This document shows, piece by piece, positions 52,039-63,073 of a stretch of DNA of 64,000 nucleotides. Numbering within the stretch: position 1 is the stretch's first letter; each line of letters starts with the position of its first letter. The stretch is taken from contig JAGKQI010000069.1 in NCBI GenBank assembly GCA_018806915.1, positions 992,001 through 1,056,000 on the forward strand, written 5' to 3'. The stretch is from Phytophthora colocasiae (lineage: Eukaryota; Oomycota; Peronosporomycetes; Peronosporales; Peronosporaceae). The position numbers were made by a program, and so were the translations under genes. Below the pieces are notes generated by a model that was not told where the DNA came from, ran no database searches, and saw only the letters and a list, made by a program, of their open reading frames with translations.

Positions 52039-55000
52039 CTACTGCAACTCGAACAGTCCTTCGACCTCGAGTTCGCGAATACGTGCGAGGTTGCCCTCAA
52101 GCACTTTGCGGTCCTTGTGCGTGAGCATAATGCTGCCTGGTGTCGTGAACATGTCCACCGTCTGGCGAACGTTGTCCCCTGGTCCGACGAAAATCTCCTT
52201 CTTGAGGAAGGCTGGCATCTTCTCGATCTCTGCGATGCCTGGTGTGCTCTTCAGAACGCCGTTCTTGTATGACACTAGCATGGCCTCGCACCCGTAGGCG
52301 AGAAGTTTCCTGGGTCGATCAGTCAGCTTGGCAAAAGCCTCTGGATCCAAGATACTTTCGACGGACGCAGTCACTTGGTTGTAGCCCACGCAGATGTTGG
52401 CAATGGGCACCCAAGCCCCTTCGCCGCCGTGGCAACGCGAACCAACCTCGATCAACACAGGGGAGCCGTGGCAGAACTTGACCTCTCCGTGCGCTGGTCC
52501 CTGACGAATGCCCAGCGCATCGAGCACTTGGAATTGGTAGTCAATCATATCGTTGACAATACCTTCAGCAGGCACCAACGACAAGCCAAAGTACACAAAG
52601 GCAGCGTCGTTCACGCGACGCTTATCGTACTTCCAGATAGCCGTCACCTTGTGCTCTCCATTGCGACTGACTGTATCAACCACATATTCGTCGCCTTCCA
52701 GATATTCTTGCAGCAAAACTGCATCATTTTTAAGCCCAAGGCCGTTGATCTTGCCGAGGATACCTTCAAACGTGCGCTTCGCTTCCTCCAGGGATAGGCA
52801 CAGAACCACATCCTCAGTGCCCGCGCTTTCCAGCGGCTTGAGTACCACCTCAAAGGGCTCTGGCTTCAGGTCTTGCGTGATGAAAGCCTCCGCCTCAGCC
52901 CACGTCTTGGCCTTCACCTGCTTAACTGCACGCACACCAGCCGAGCGCAGAGTTTCACCCATGAGATACTTGTCGCGCCGCGCGTTCGAGTGCTCCATGA
53001 CGTTTCCCTCCAGCCCAAATGCATCCGTAAGCGCGTCTGCGAGCTTGACTCCGAGTTCCGCACCAGCAAACACAGCGCGCACTCCGGTAGTGACCTTCGC
53101 GCTCTTTTTCTTCTTGTTTTGCTTGTCTGCAACCTGCTTCGCGGCCTTGCGAATGGCGCTTACAGTCTGGTTCAGGTTGCCTTCAAACGCAACGGTGGCA
53201 ACAAACTCCAGTGTTAGTCCTTCCGGCACCAGACTCGCCACGCTCTCGATGTTTTCCAGTCGGTCGCTGTACACACAAATGCAATCGTAACCTCGGGCCA
53301 TTAGCTCGTGTGCCAGCACAGCGCCAGTCGAGAATGGGTCTACTACCACAACAGTTCCACGCGATTCGGTCTTCTCTTCAACTTCTTCTTCAGGCTCGAG
53401 CGCGTACAGTCCACTGTGTTCCAGTTCACGTACGCGAGCGTAGTCACGGTTCAGTTGCTCTTCCTCTTCGTGGACCATAATGACACTACCAGGCGTCGTG
53501 AACATGTCAACCGTAGTCTTCAGCTCCTCTCCAGCATGCGTAAACCACATCGTGGATACAGTTGACGGCAGGTTTTCCAGCTCCTCCTGGCCAGGGTAGC
53601 CCGCAAGCTTTCCAGTCTCATACGACACCAACATCGCCTCACAGCCATGAGACTTGAGTTCCTTCGGGCGATCAGGCAAACGCTCAAAGGCTTCAGCATC
53701 CAAATACGAGTCCAACGCAGCATCGACGTGGTTGTATCCCAAGCAGGGAGTCACAATTGGCAAGTACGAGCCAGATCCACCATGGCAGCGCGCCCCGATC
53801 TCCACCAGACACGGTTCACCCCTCACCACCTTGACTTCTGCATGGCCAGGACCATGTACGATCTCCAGTGCCTTCACCACCTTCAGCACGTAGTCAGCCA
53901 CCTTGGCCAGAACAGATCCATCAGGAGCGGCACGCAGCAGCACACCATAGTACACGAACGGCGCGTCGTTCACTGCGCGCTTGTCATACTCCCACACAGC
54001 CACGACCTTTGTCACGCCATTGCGACTGACTGTGTCCACAACGTACTCAGTGCCATCCAGATACTCCTGCACTAGTGTGGCTTGGTTCTCGAGTCCCAAG
54101 CCGTTGATCTTGCCCTGGATATTACCGAAGGCCGTGCGCACCTCCTCCATGGAGTGACACAGCATAACGTCGTCACTACCAGCACTTTCCACTGGTTTAA
54201 CGATGACCTTGAAGTCTCCACCTTTGAGCACAGGCACCAGGTCCTTCTTCACGAAGTTCTCAACCTGCGACCATTTTGTCGCCTGCACTTGGGCCACAGC
54301 ACGAATCCCCGCAGCTCGCACCTTCTCGCCCATGAGGTATTTATTACGACGAGCAGCTGAGCCACTTGTGCCGTTCGTAGTGAGGTTGAAGTGCTCCGAC
54401 AGTTTGTCCGCCAGCAGCACACCCGTCTCAGCACCGGCAAAGATCCCGACGATGTCGACGTTGGTCACTCGTCGTAGAGCGGCGGCTGTATCTTTAAGCG
54501 CCTGTGTCTCATCCTTGCGCTCCACCTCTCCGTCGTTGTAGATGATAGCTAGGAACTTAGTGGCCAACTCCTTAGGCACGTGCGAGATGCGCTCCTGCGT
54601 CACTTCAAGCGTGTCCGAGTACACACAGATGCACGGATATCCTCGCTCCATGACCTTCTCAGCCAAGGTCATACCCGTGGAGTACGGGTCCACCACCACA
54701 ACAGCTTCCTGACGCTCCTGTTCGCCCTCGGCGATACGGAACAGGTTGCGGTCGGCGCTCACGCGTCGCTCCTGCGCGTTGAAAAACCTTCTGTGCATCA
54801 CGTCGGACGCCGTCAGGAGCTGCTTCTGCGAGCGCAAACGCGGGTCGTACGTGGCGGCGCGTTGTAGCGGGCGGAATTCCGACATGGCTCCGAGTCCGAG
54901 CGTCACCCGGTCGGCACGCGCCTCCGCACCGGCGCGCAAGTGAACGCGCTCATCGAACGTGACGGCGCGCTGGTCGGCCGACAGCACGCGGAAGGACGGG

Positions 55001-55083
55001 AGCTTCTGCTCCGGCTCTTCATTGGCCTTTAATGGCGCTGGTGGAGGAGGAGCGGAGGCTTCTTTGGCGGCGGCGTTCCCCAT
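52039..55083 (-). CDS. Tandem ATP-grasp protein (two ligase-like modules)
   Basis: This is an intact single-exon frame of 1014 residues. Two homologous modules of about 430 residues follow a 110-residue N-terminus. Each begins with a Rossmann-like preATP-grasp segment: VVVDPYSTGMTLAEKVMERGYPCICVYS in the first, VVVDPFSTGAVLAHELMARGYDCICVYS in the second. Each continues with GAETGVLLADKLS or GAELGVKLADALT, then RRNKYLMGE or RRDKYLMGE, and then the ATP-grasp core. The core has VIVKPVESAGSDDV or VVLKPLESAGTEDV (ATP loop), QEYLDGTEYVVDTVS or QEYLEGDEYVVDTVS, and LVEIGARCHGG or LIEVGSRCHGG (metal site). It should ligate a carboxylate to an amine or thiol using ATP; the substrate is unknown. The N-terminus MGNAAAKEAS could be N-myristoylated. 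Confidence 0.85.
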   Translation of the reverse strand: MGNAAAKEASAPPPPAPLKANEEPEQKLPSFRVLSADQRAVTFDERVHLRAGAEARADRVTLGLGAMSEFRPLQRAATYDPRLRSQKQLLTASDVMHRRFFNAQERRVSADRNLFRIAEGEQERQEAVVVVDPYSTGMTLAEKVMERGYPCICVYSDTLEVTQERISHVPKELATKFLAIIYNDGEVERKDETQALKDTAAALRRVTNVDIVGIFAGAETGVLLADKLSEHFNLTTNGTSGSAARRNKYLMGEKVRAAGIRAVAQVQATKWSQVENFVKKDLVPVLKGGDFKVIVKPVESAGSDDVMLCHSMEEVRTAFGNIQGKINGLGLENQATLVQEYLDGTEYVVDTVSRNGVTKVVAVWEYDKRAVNDAPFVYYGVLLRAAPDGSVLAKVADYVLKVVKALEIVHGPGHAEVKVVRGEPCLVEIGARCHGGSGSYLPIVTPCLGYNHVDAALDSYLDAEAFERLPDRPKELKSHGCEAMLVSYETGKLAGYPGQEELENLPSTVSTMWFTHAGEELKTTVDMFTTPGSVIMVHEEEEQLNRDYARVRELEHSGLYALEPEEEVEEKTESRGTVVVVDPFSTGAVLAHELMARGYDCICVYSDRLENIESVASLVPEGLTLEFVATVAFEGNLNQTVSAIRKAAKQVADKQNKKKKSAKVTTGVRAVFAGAELGVKLADALTDAFGLEGNVMEHSNARRDKYLMGETLRSAGVRAVKQVKAKTWAEAEAFITQDLKPEPFEVVLKPLESAGTEDVVLCLSLEEAKRTFEGILGKINGLGLKNDAVLLQEYLEGDEYVVDTVSRNGEHKVTAIWKYDKRRVNDAAFVYFGLSLVPAEGIVNDMIDYQFQVLDALGIRQGPAHGEVKFCHGSPVLIEVGSRCHGGEGAWVPIANICVGYNQVTASVESILDPEAFAKLTDRPRKLLAYGCEAMLVSYKNGVLKSTPGIAEIEKMPAFLKKEIFVGPGDNVRQTVDMFTTPGSIMLTHKDRKVLEGNLARIRELEVEGLFELQ

Positions 55084-55582
55084 TTCTTTAGTGGTCGATG
55101 TGAGCTCTAGCGGGCGGATTTCCTACTGAGACGTCAGTGAGGGCCGCTTGTCCCAAGGGACAGTCCGCTCCAGAATATATAGAAGCCCCGCCACAAGTGG
55201 TTGGTTGGTTACCAGAAGAGGAAGAGGAAGAAGAGCCACACACAATGATAAAGAATAAAAAAGAAGATGGATTGATGGAGACAAGAAGCACAAACAGCTT
55301 CAACATGAAAGACATTTAGCAAATGATGAACCGGTTCTGTATGAAAGATCTTTTGGGGTAACAACTCGTGCCATTCAGATTTGATACAGAAGTTGGAGTC
55401 CATACAATTCCTTCATGCCAGGAGCGTTGCTGTCCTGGTTAAAAGCGGTCGTCACTGCTGGACCTCCTCCCTTGTTCGCCAGGCCTTTGCGGACCAACAT
55501 GCTATCGTCCCTCGATAGTAATAATGGCTTATATTATAAACTGAAATAGGTTATTTCTTTCAAAGATGTATACGTTAGAAAA
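55084..55582. other. Intergenic region
   Basis: About 500 bases. It should hold the promoter of the ATP-grasp gene. Short open frames on both strands look like chance. An AGAATATATAGAAG stretch at about 55171 is AT rich but is on the plus strand, pointing away from the ATP-grasp gene. Confidence 0.4.
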
Positions 55583-56222
55583 ATGATATACAAATATAGA
55601 GGTGATACTGTGCGTGCAATAATGGCAACCCACCTAGCTCATCGCTTACCCTGGTCGACGCTGGGGGATATCTACGCGGCTGCGTGGAGCGAGAATGGCC
55701 GCAACCGCTGGAATAGGACGGAAGCTCAGGAGAAGCAGATCGCACACTTCGCTCGCTGCTTCGTTGACGCGCTGAAGGAGTTCGCCAAGACAGACAAGCG
55801 ACCAGTTGAGGACGACGGCGGCAACTCGCTCGATCCGGAAGACGTGGGGCATCGAACCATATGGCTTTGGCGGCTACACGGGATACTACTACAGCCTACT
55901 TGGAGGATACGTGCAGCTGAACCTGGTGCTGCTGGACGCGAACAAGTTTCTACCCATTCTTCAGGAAGGAAATGAAGACTCAATACCGTATTTCATTGAC
56001 CTTCTTTGCGGCCGCATGGATGGAGGTCACCCGGACTGGTTAGCAAGACGACTGTACCCTATTTTGAGGGAAGACTCCCCCTACCAGCTCCGACCTATGA
56101 CGGCTGAGGTGTTACAAGTTATTCGAGACCACTGCGCCTTGCTGTTCCGCTGTCTCTACAGCATCAGCGGTGAGAACAAAGCACTGGATCAGGAGTTGGT
56201 GGCACGTAGTATTGGACCTTGA
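55583..56222 (+). CDS. Unknown conserved-looking protein with one frameshift
   Basis: An ATG at 55583 (or 55622, MATHLAHRL) opens a frame to about 55855, ending NSLDPEDVG. From there the sensible sequence continues in the next frame as IEPYGFGGYTGYYYSLLGGYVQLNLVLLDANKFLPIL and on to the stop at 56220-56222. One extra G in GTGGGGCATCG would explain it, by mutation or sequencing error; no GT-AG intron fits. The combined product is about 212 residues, without signal peptide or transmembrane segment. I do not recognise the family. Confidence 0.5.
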
Positions 56223-56448
56223 GTGTGTGAACGACTAATACCATTGACAGTGCTGCTTGTTTGATTATTTTGTTATAGGCGTTTGCTGTTGTTCATCAAG
56301 CGCTCTTCCCCTAGAATTACAGGTACGCAGGTGGCACGGGATGCAGCTCACTGGGCCTCCGGCTCGCAGAGGCGTCAACACTCACCGGGACTAATAAATA
56401 TCAAGAGGGGGGCTTCTCGTCTCTCTCTCTCTCTTCAGTTCGACTCAC

Positions 56449-57549
56449 TCATTCACGGCCGCTCAGCACGCGCAGTGCCTTCTTGGTCGTCTCATACGTC
56501 GAGAACATGACAGCCGCATACGGAACGATGCGAGCCAAGTTAGGGCCTGTACCGCGGTACAGAGCCAAAGGGCCTTCGTCACGAATAACCTTGCGGAAAC
56601 AGTCCACCATACCGCGGTAGTACAACTTCGACGGGTTGCCTCCTCCTGCCGACAACGGCCCCACCGAGGACACATTCAGGTGGACTTGCTGGGATTGCAG
56701 TCGCTTCTTGACGGTGTCGAACGGATACGCCACCGTCTGGGCAATAGCTCCGGCCACGCTGCCGCACACAAAGTAGTCCAGACCGTCCATCTCGGTCTTG
56801 CCCTCGGGCCAACGGTAGGCCGGCCACTGGTGGCGAATGGCAGTCAACTTCATGTACTCGTAGCACCCGAACTGCACACCTTCGAACGGGATGGCGCCGA
56901 CCACGCCGGACCAGCCGCCACGGTACAAGCCGCGCAGCCCCTCTCGCTCCAGAATGAGCCGCACACCCTGCAGCACACCGCGGATCTCACTGTTGGCAGC
57001 GGCTGGGACAGTCGTCTGCGAGATCATGCGAGTGCGCACTACTTCCAACGGGTACGTCCCCATTGTTGCGATGAGTCCGGCGATGGCGCCGCACATCGCG
57101 CGTTGCCAATTGCTAGGCTCGCGGCCGTCCTTGGCAGCGAAGTGAACCTGGAGCGAGTCGTACAGGAAGAACTTGAGGCCTGCGTACGGCCCGAGACGGC
57201 AGCATCCGGCGCTATTACCACGCCAGAAGGCGCGCACGCCGTCAAGCGCGTACAGCTCACGCACCGTGCGTGCGATGGCTGAGGACGCCGACGGCTGCGA
57301 CGCAAAGGCGCGTGCAGTCATAAGTGTAGAAGGTGTAGCGACGGTAGCAGAACTAGAGGTGGTCGTAGCAGCAAAAGCGGTCTCAGTAGCCACGGGGCCG
57401 TTCACTTGGATGACGATCTTGAGCACGTCCAGAGGCGACGTGCAGGAGCGCGTGACGCAGCCGGACACGACGCCGGCCACGACGGACTCGAAGCCAGTGT
57501 TGCGCGGGCTGACCGTTGGTTCGTTAGCATTGTGCTTGAGTCTCCCCAT
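56449..57549 (-). CDS. Mitochondrial carrier family (SLC25) protein
   Basis: From ATG 57549 the single-exon frame has 366 residues. The three repeats of the family are visible by their signature motifs: SPLDVLK (about residue 39), YPLEVVRTR (about 180) and YPFDTVKKRLQ (about 275). Each is followed by the G-x-x-x-x-[WYF]-[KR]-G type element (FWRGNSAG, LYRGGWSG, LYRGTGPN). An unusual Ala/Thr/Ser-rich insert of about 45 residues lies in the first matrix loop. Transport of coenzyme A or thiamine pyrophosphate is possible from overall resemblance to SLC25A42/A16/A19, but the substrate is not certain. The open frame extends upstream to 57807, but an initiator-like motif at 57624-57637 supports the ATG at 57549. 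Confidence 0.85.
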   Translation of the reverse strand: MGRLKHNANEPTVSPRNTGFESVVAGVVSGCVTRSCTSPLDVLKIVIQVNGPVATETAFAATTTSSSATVATPSTLMTARAFASQPSASSAIARTVRELYALDGVRAFWRGNSAGCCRLGPYAGLKFFLYDSLQVHFAAKDGREPSNWQRAMCGAIAGLIATMGTYPLEVVRTRMISQTTVPAAANSEIRGVLQGVRLILEREGLRGLYRGGWSGVVGAIPFEGVQFGCYEYMKLTAIRHQWPAYRWPEGKTEMDGLDYFVCGSVAGAIAQTVAYPFDTVKKRLQSQQVHLNVSSVGPLSAGGGNPSKLYYRGMVDCFRKVIRDEGPLALYRGTGPNLARIVPYAAVMFSTYETTKKALRVLSGRE

Positions 57550-57623
57550 AGTGGAATAGCAACAGTCCTGGGCTGGTAGAAGTCGTCTTGGTTGCGGTGG
57601 AATCGATATGCTCACCTCGCAGC

Positions 57624-57637
57624 CAAAATGAAAGTGA
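57624..57637 (-). promoter_or_regulatory. Initiator-like core promoter of the carrier gene
   Basis: On the minus strand the sequence reads TCACTTTCATTTTG. TCACTTT fits the YCAYTYY initiator, and CATTTTG fits the oomycete flanking element, with one base less between them than in the consensus. It lies 75 bases upstream of the ATG at 57549. Confidence 0.45.
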
Positions 57638-58535
57638 TGAGGATTCGACGCTTCAATAAAAACGTCAAGGATAACAAGGAGTAAAATAAACGGAGGGGCG
57701 ACATAGATATACATTCTTAGTTGAATAATATCTACAGCTGACAACACGTCGTCCCTCCCCCAGACCCTCCCAAAGAAGATCGATCTTGAGCCGGTCGGAG
57801 AGTGCACTTAGGTAAAGTTACAGCAAATGCCTTGCAGGTTTAGTTTAACAAGTTCCGTTTGGTAGCGTTTGGTAACGGATGACGTTCTTAGCGTTGAAGA
57901 TAATGGGCGCTTGGTAGCACCAGTCCGTTATCAGATCCCTGCGACCATGCAATGCTTGCTTTGTTGCCGAACGCTGCTTGCTAATGCTACATAGATCAGC
58001 TTCGCGCATGAAGTGCCGTTGTAATGAACTGTACCATGGCATAGCGGCACCAGCGCCGCTGATGGTGTTTCGAGATCTGTGCGTGAACTTCTTCGAGCCG
58101 AAGAGCTCTTACGATGTATGCACGTGCGATTTGAAGGAACGAAAACTGCAAAACAAACGGTGCTCTACCGAGAGACGCTTCTTGTTGCAAGGAGTCTAGA
58201 CTGGTACCAGTGCATCCACTTTACTGCATCGGTTCCATTATTAATTGCCACCCGTACAGACCCACTAAATATTTTCAATGACTGCCTTTCACTATGTACA
58301 GCTGCAACAGCAAATTTACGCTTTCCCCTCTCAATCTTCCGGATAATTAACGATTCTAACCATAAACTTTTCTCTAAATTACATTAAAATACGCTAAATT
58401 ACACTTTTTCGATAGCCTCGGTTTTTCCTTCTCTGCATTTTCCTCGACATCAATCGCCGTCTGGAAGTCGGAAGCTGTTGTCTTCCTCCCTCTGTCGCCT
58501 CCTCTCGCAGCGTCTCCGTCCTCCCCCTGACCAAA
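57638..58535. other. Intergenic region between the carrier and RBR genes
   Basis: About 0.9 kb between divergent genes. A short plus-strand frame around 57978-58199 contains FRDLCVNFFEPKSSYDVCTCDL, but without domain or gene context I do not call it. AT-rich sequence precedes the RBR gene. Confidence 0.4.
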
Positions 58536-60195
58536 ATGAGTGCACAAATGTCTGAACCTCCGCTCTCCCCGCTCTCGGACGATGAGTACCACTACAGCGA
58601 CGTGGAAGAGGAGGACGAGTATCAATACTCAGAAGAAGACGACGACTCGGTGCAGTCTGACGCCACCCCCAATGCTGGTGGTAAGAAGCAGCACGCGTCA
58701 GACTCCCTATCTCCATTGGGCAGTGGTTCAGCTGCCAAGAAGAAACGACTGAGTCCTAGTGGCTTGGGCCACGCTGGAAGCCATAAACAACAGGAATACA
58801 ACGTCATTGACGAAGCAGAGCTGCTGCAGGAACAGCACGCACTCATCAATGAGATCTCTCAAGTACTGGAGATATCTACCCCTGTGGCTTCTGTACTACT
58901 GCGGTATTTTGGCTGGAACAAAGAGAAATTGTTTGAGGGCTACTATGCAGACCCAGTCAAGGTGAAGCATGAGGCGGGCGTAGAGTACGCAGACACACCT
59001 GCTCCTGTCATTCCTGAGGGAACAAAGGTGGACTGCGATATCTGCTGTGACGAGTATTCGGCCAATGAGGTCTTCGCCATGGGCTGCGGACATGTGTACT
59101 GTCTTACGTGCTGGAAGCCGTACCTGGCGCTAAAGATTCAGGAAGGGCCAATCTGTGTGACGACGACGTGCCCTGCACATGGCTGCAAGGAGGTGAGTAG
59201 CTATGATTTTTGTATTATGGAGGTTTAGTATTTTTTTGACATTCTGCTTTGTGCAGGTTGTGAGTGAGGTGATCTTCAAGAAGATCGTGAGTCCAGAAGA
59301 CTACCGGAAATACGCGCGCTACTTGCTTCGCTCATTCGTGGACATCAACAAGGGCGTCAAGTGGTGCCCGTCCCCAGGCTGCAGCAAGGCCATCACAAGT
59401 GCTGGTGGACTGTCCTCTGTGACGTGCACATGTGGCTGTGTATTCTGCCTCCGTTGCGGCGAAGAAGCCCATTCGCCTGTCACGTGCGAGCAATTATCTG
59501 CCTGGCAGGAAAAATGCCGCAACGAGTCGGAGACCGCTAACTGGATCCTAGCCAACACGAAAAAGTGCCCGAAATGTTCAGTCCGGATTGAGAAGAACCA
59601 GGGCTGCAACCACATGACCTGCCGAAGCTGCAACTACGAGTTCTGCTGGATTTGCATGGAAGGCTGGGACAAGCACGGATCCGGGACTGGAGGCTACTAC
59701 AAATGCAACCGGTACGATGCAGACGGAGAGGCAGGTGACACAGATGCGGCTCGGGCGAAGGCAGAACTTGACAGATACCTCCATTACTACCAGCGTTTTG
59801 CAAACCACTCGGAGGCTGGAAAGTTTGCACAGCGAATGCGTGAAGGCACAGAGAATCGCATGATTGAGCTTCAGGCGAGTCACGGGGATTCGTCATGGAT
59901 CGACGTGCAGTTCCTGAACGCTGCTACAGAGCAGCTAATCGAGTGCCGACGAGTGCTCAAGTACACGTACGTCTTTGGCTACTACCTGCCGACCGGAAAG
60001 GAAAAGAACCTGTTCGAGTACCTGCAGGAGAACCTGGAGAAAAATGCGGAGCACTTGACTGGACTCTCAGAAATGCCACTGGACAAGATGAACCGCTCGG
60101 AAATCATCAACTACACGCGTGTGACGGAGACGTTCTTGCGTAACTTGCTCACAGGTGTTGAGGATGGCCTGACGTCTAATGCGCCAATGGTGTAG
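58536..60195 (+). CDS. Ariadne-type RBR E3 ubiquitin ligase
   Basis: Two exons, 58536-59192 and 59257-60195, are joined across a 64-bp GT-AG intron (CKE|VVSEV) and give 531 residues. The ATG sits in the good context CCAAAATGAGT. An acidic N-terminus is followed by a UBA-like region (residues about 85-140). RING1 begins CDICCDEY...CGHVYCLTCW (about 168-215). IBR follows with KWCPSPGCSKAI and CTCGCVFCLRCGEEAHSPVTC. RING2 is CPKCSVRIEKNQGCNHMTC...FCWICM, in which the Cys of GCNHM is the catalytic thioester-forming residue in this family. The C-terminal 180 residues form the Ariadne domain (LDRYLHYYQRFANH...VLKYTYVFGYYLP). It transfers ubiquitin to substrates, often with cullin ligases. Confidence 0.92.
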
Positions 60196-60543
60196 ACATC
60201 TGTCTGCTCGGCTCGCTAGCTTCTCGGTATGCATGCATTGCTCTTTGTCTCGGTTTTTTTATTTGCTCTCATATTAGTTAGGCTGGACGATGTTTGTTGC
60301 TCAGACGCGTCTGGACGTGGGTATGTCAACAAGGAGCTACCCGTACTCTCTTGGGGTGTAGTGGTGTTCTGCAGCAACGACAACGCCAGGAATGGATGAA
60401 ATAAATGAAGTATGGAGGAATGACTGGTGTTGCTTACTTATATTTTAGAGAAAAGCGACCTAATGAACCGCGGAACAGGCCTCACGAGAATACGCCGCTT
60501 GCTGGAGGCTACACTAGAGACAAAACCTATCTCTTCCGCTAAA
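60196..60543. other. 3' intergenic region between convergent genes
   Basis: About 350 bases between the RBR stop and the kinase stop. AT-rich sequence near 60250-60280 and AATAAA-like AAATAAATGAAG near 60399 may be the RBR 3' end. Confidence 0.4.
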
Positions 60544-62916
60544 TCAATCGTCATCGTCACCGCGCAACGTTCGAGCTGCTGAACGGATCGACTTACGCGC
60601 CACCGGCTCCTTGATGCCCACGAAATTTAAGTCCTCCAACTCAATACCGGTCTGCAGGGATTGAAAGAGATCAGCAACTAGAAAGCGTCATAGCAATCAA
60701 GAAAAGTACCTCACCTCGCGAATGAAATCCAGTGAATCGAAGCCCTTTGCCTTGAGCATCGGTGTGTATCTCTGATAACCGATCTGCTTGAGCCATTGGT
60801 ACACTTCGTCGGCACGGTCCTCCTCCGTCTCTGGTAACTCGGGTGGCTCCTCAAACCTGGTAAGACTACTCCGACGCCTTACCTTCCGCGGAGCTGTGAC
60901 ATCTGAATTGGACTTGGGTCTCTGCTCTTGTGGCTTGATCTCTCGGCATCCAGTCTTCATCTCCTTCTTCGCCTTGGTGCCACTGGGACGACTTGCATTA
61001 CTACTGCTCGCACTTGTTCCTGTAGTACTATTATTCGGCAAGTCGTGCTCGCGAGCGTAGACCTCGTTCGCATAGTCAATGCTCTGGTTAATGAGCTCCA
61101 TCCACATCTCCAGATCACGCTTGGACACTGCCTGCAGCTCACGCTTGATTTTCCAGTTGCTGTCGATCACGTTGAACCGCAGCTCAGGCATCTCCATCGT
61201 TTTCCATATCCTACACTCACGGAGCGATAGTGACGAAATGGGTGGAAGCGTGCAGCGCCACTCGGGATTTTGCTGCTGCTTTTGCCTCCAACCTGGGGGG
61301 ACATCCGTGTAGTGGAGCTGATCGTGGTCTATGATGAACCACTTCTCGACCCACGAACGCTTCCCACGACGGCTGCGCTTGAGAATTACTCCTTCATGAT
61401 AAGGAGCAGGGGACGCAGGTTGACCGAGCGCGTCACTGTCGACACTCTCCTCATCCAAAAATGGCTCGTCGACGACTTGCGAGCGCACCTCGCGCTCCTC
61501 CTCGTCGGACTCCATACCCATAGTGTTGTGTCGGCCGTTTGGCTGTAGACTATAGCTGTTGTCTTCTTCTTCTTCCTCCTCCTCCTCTTCTTCTTCATCA
61601 CTGTCCTCCTCTTCACCATCATCCTCTTCGTCATTTTCTCCGTAGTAGGCGTCGTCATCATCTTCAATCTGCGGTTCACGTTCTTCAGGTACAAACGAAA
61701 CAAGCTGTACACTGTCGTTATGTAAGGTGCCAGTGTGCTTTAGCACGTCTTTGAGCGTCCGTACGATAGTCTCGATATTGGGACGTTCGCTGGGCTCGAA
61801 TGACACGCATTGCTCCGCGAGACGTGCAAGCGCTGGTGGACAAGAGGTCGGAAGAGCTTCACGGAACTCTGGCAGTAACACCTGGAACTTGTACTGGGGA
61901 AGACGCATCAAGAACCCGTCGGAGTTGGCCACACGACAGCACAGCATCTCCATAAGTACGACGCCGAAGCTGAAGATGTCGACGCTGTGGTCGTAGTCTT
62001 CGTCCAGGAACATCTCCGGCGCCATGTAGGCGTCTGTGCCGCAGTACGATTTGCGTCGTTGCATAGTCGCCTCTGACTCTGCCGCTCCATGCGCTGTGGC
62101 TTCGACAGGCTTGATCTCCACTGCAAAACCGAAGTCGCAAAGCTTAGCTCGATGCTGGTCGTCCAGTAGAATGTTGGAGGACTTAATGTCACGATGCACA
62201 ATATGTCTCTCCTGGAGGAACGCGATGCCCTGCGCAGCGTCCAAAGCGATGCGCACCATGCGGTGCCAGCCAATGTGAGGCTTCTTCTCGCTGCGAATGG
62301 CCTTAAGCAGTAGATCCACGTCTCCGTTGTTAAGATACTCACTTAGAATCCAGACCTGTTTGGCCCTTGTGTTGTCTGCAGCCCCTGCGAATTGAAGCAG
62401 TCTCGGATGACGCAACAGCCTCAGCACTTGCACTTCTCTCAACACAAAGGCAGGGATGTTGCCTTCTGCATCTTTTGGCTGACACTTGACAGCTACATGT
62501 TGGCCTCCGTAGTCTCCTGCATAGACAATAGAGAATGCTCCTTTGCCTATTTCTCGACCTATTTTAACGGCCGCAGGTTCCACTTCAAAGAGCGTGTTCG
62601 GGTCGACTCCTTCCTGCTCGGGCCATTCTGGCTGCTTCTCTGGTTGTTCCGGCTCCTGTTCCTGTTCGTCTTGCTGATGCATGGGCTCCTTGGGCTGCAG
62701 AGGCGCAGGCGGCGGCTTCTGTGCCTCCAGTTGCGACGTGAAAGCGGCCAGAGGCGACTTGTGCGGCAGTGGACGCCGCTGCGCGTACTCTCCGGCCAGC
62801 AGAACTTGGCGCTGGTTGCCTGACATAGTACTACTGGACTCGGCAGGGGCGGGAAGGCGGCGGTCGGTCACTGTCTCATTCACACAGAAAGTCACGGCTA
62901 GACAGCGGCTCAGCAT
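60544..62916 (-). CDS. Protein kinase with PH and SAM domains
   Basis: Two exons on the minus strand, 62916-60715 and 60651-60544, are joined across a 63-bp GT-AG intron (FIRE|TGIELEDL) and give 769 residues. The start is the first ATG of the open frame (62916); a second is at 62826. Residues about 115-395 are a kinase: GREIGKGAFSIVYAG, VAVK (Lys144), HRDIKSSNILL (241-251), DFGFA (261-265), GTDAYMAPEMF and SVDIFSFGVVLMEM. The style is tyrosine-kinase-like, common in oomycetes. A long acidic tract follows. Then a PH domain runs at about 515-635 (GVILKRSRRGKRSWVEKWFIID...LEMWMELINQSI). A SAM domain covers the C-terminus (VYQWLKQIGYQRYTPMLKAKGFDSLDFIRETGIELEDL). Membrane lipids and SAM partners probably position the kinase. 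Confidence 0.88.
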
Positions 62917-63073
62917 GGCGCTGCTACGGGTGCTGCTCCTCGCCGCGTTTAGCTCCAGGTTGGCTGCGTAACGGCCCGCCAAATCCGGACTGCAGGACTC
63001 TCCCAAGACGTCAGCTATTCTCTACTACTAACGAATTCGCCGCACGTTCTCGTGAGGAGTCATTTTTAACCAA

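Noticed and set aside
57550..57807. N-terminal extension of the mitochondrial carrier to 57807
   Set aside because: The extra residues are outside the carrier fold and an initiator-like motif lies within the stretch, so it is probably promoter and 5' leader.
57978..58199. Short plus-strand frame with FRDLCVNFFEPKSSYDV
   Set aside because: About 70 codons with no domain, no clear promoter and an equal-length frame opposite; likely chance.
62917..63006. Start of the kinase at 63006
   Set aside because: The codon there is TTG; the first ATG in the frame is at 62914-62916.
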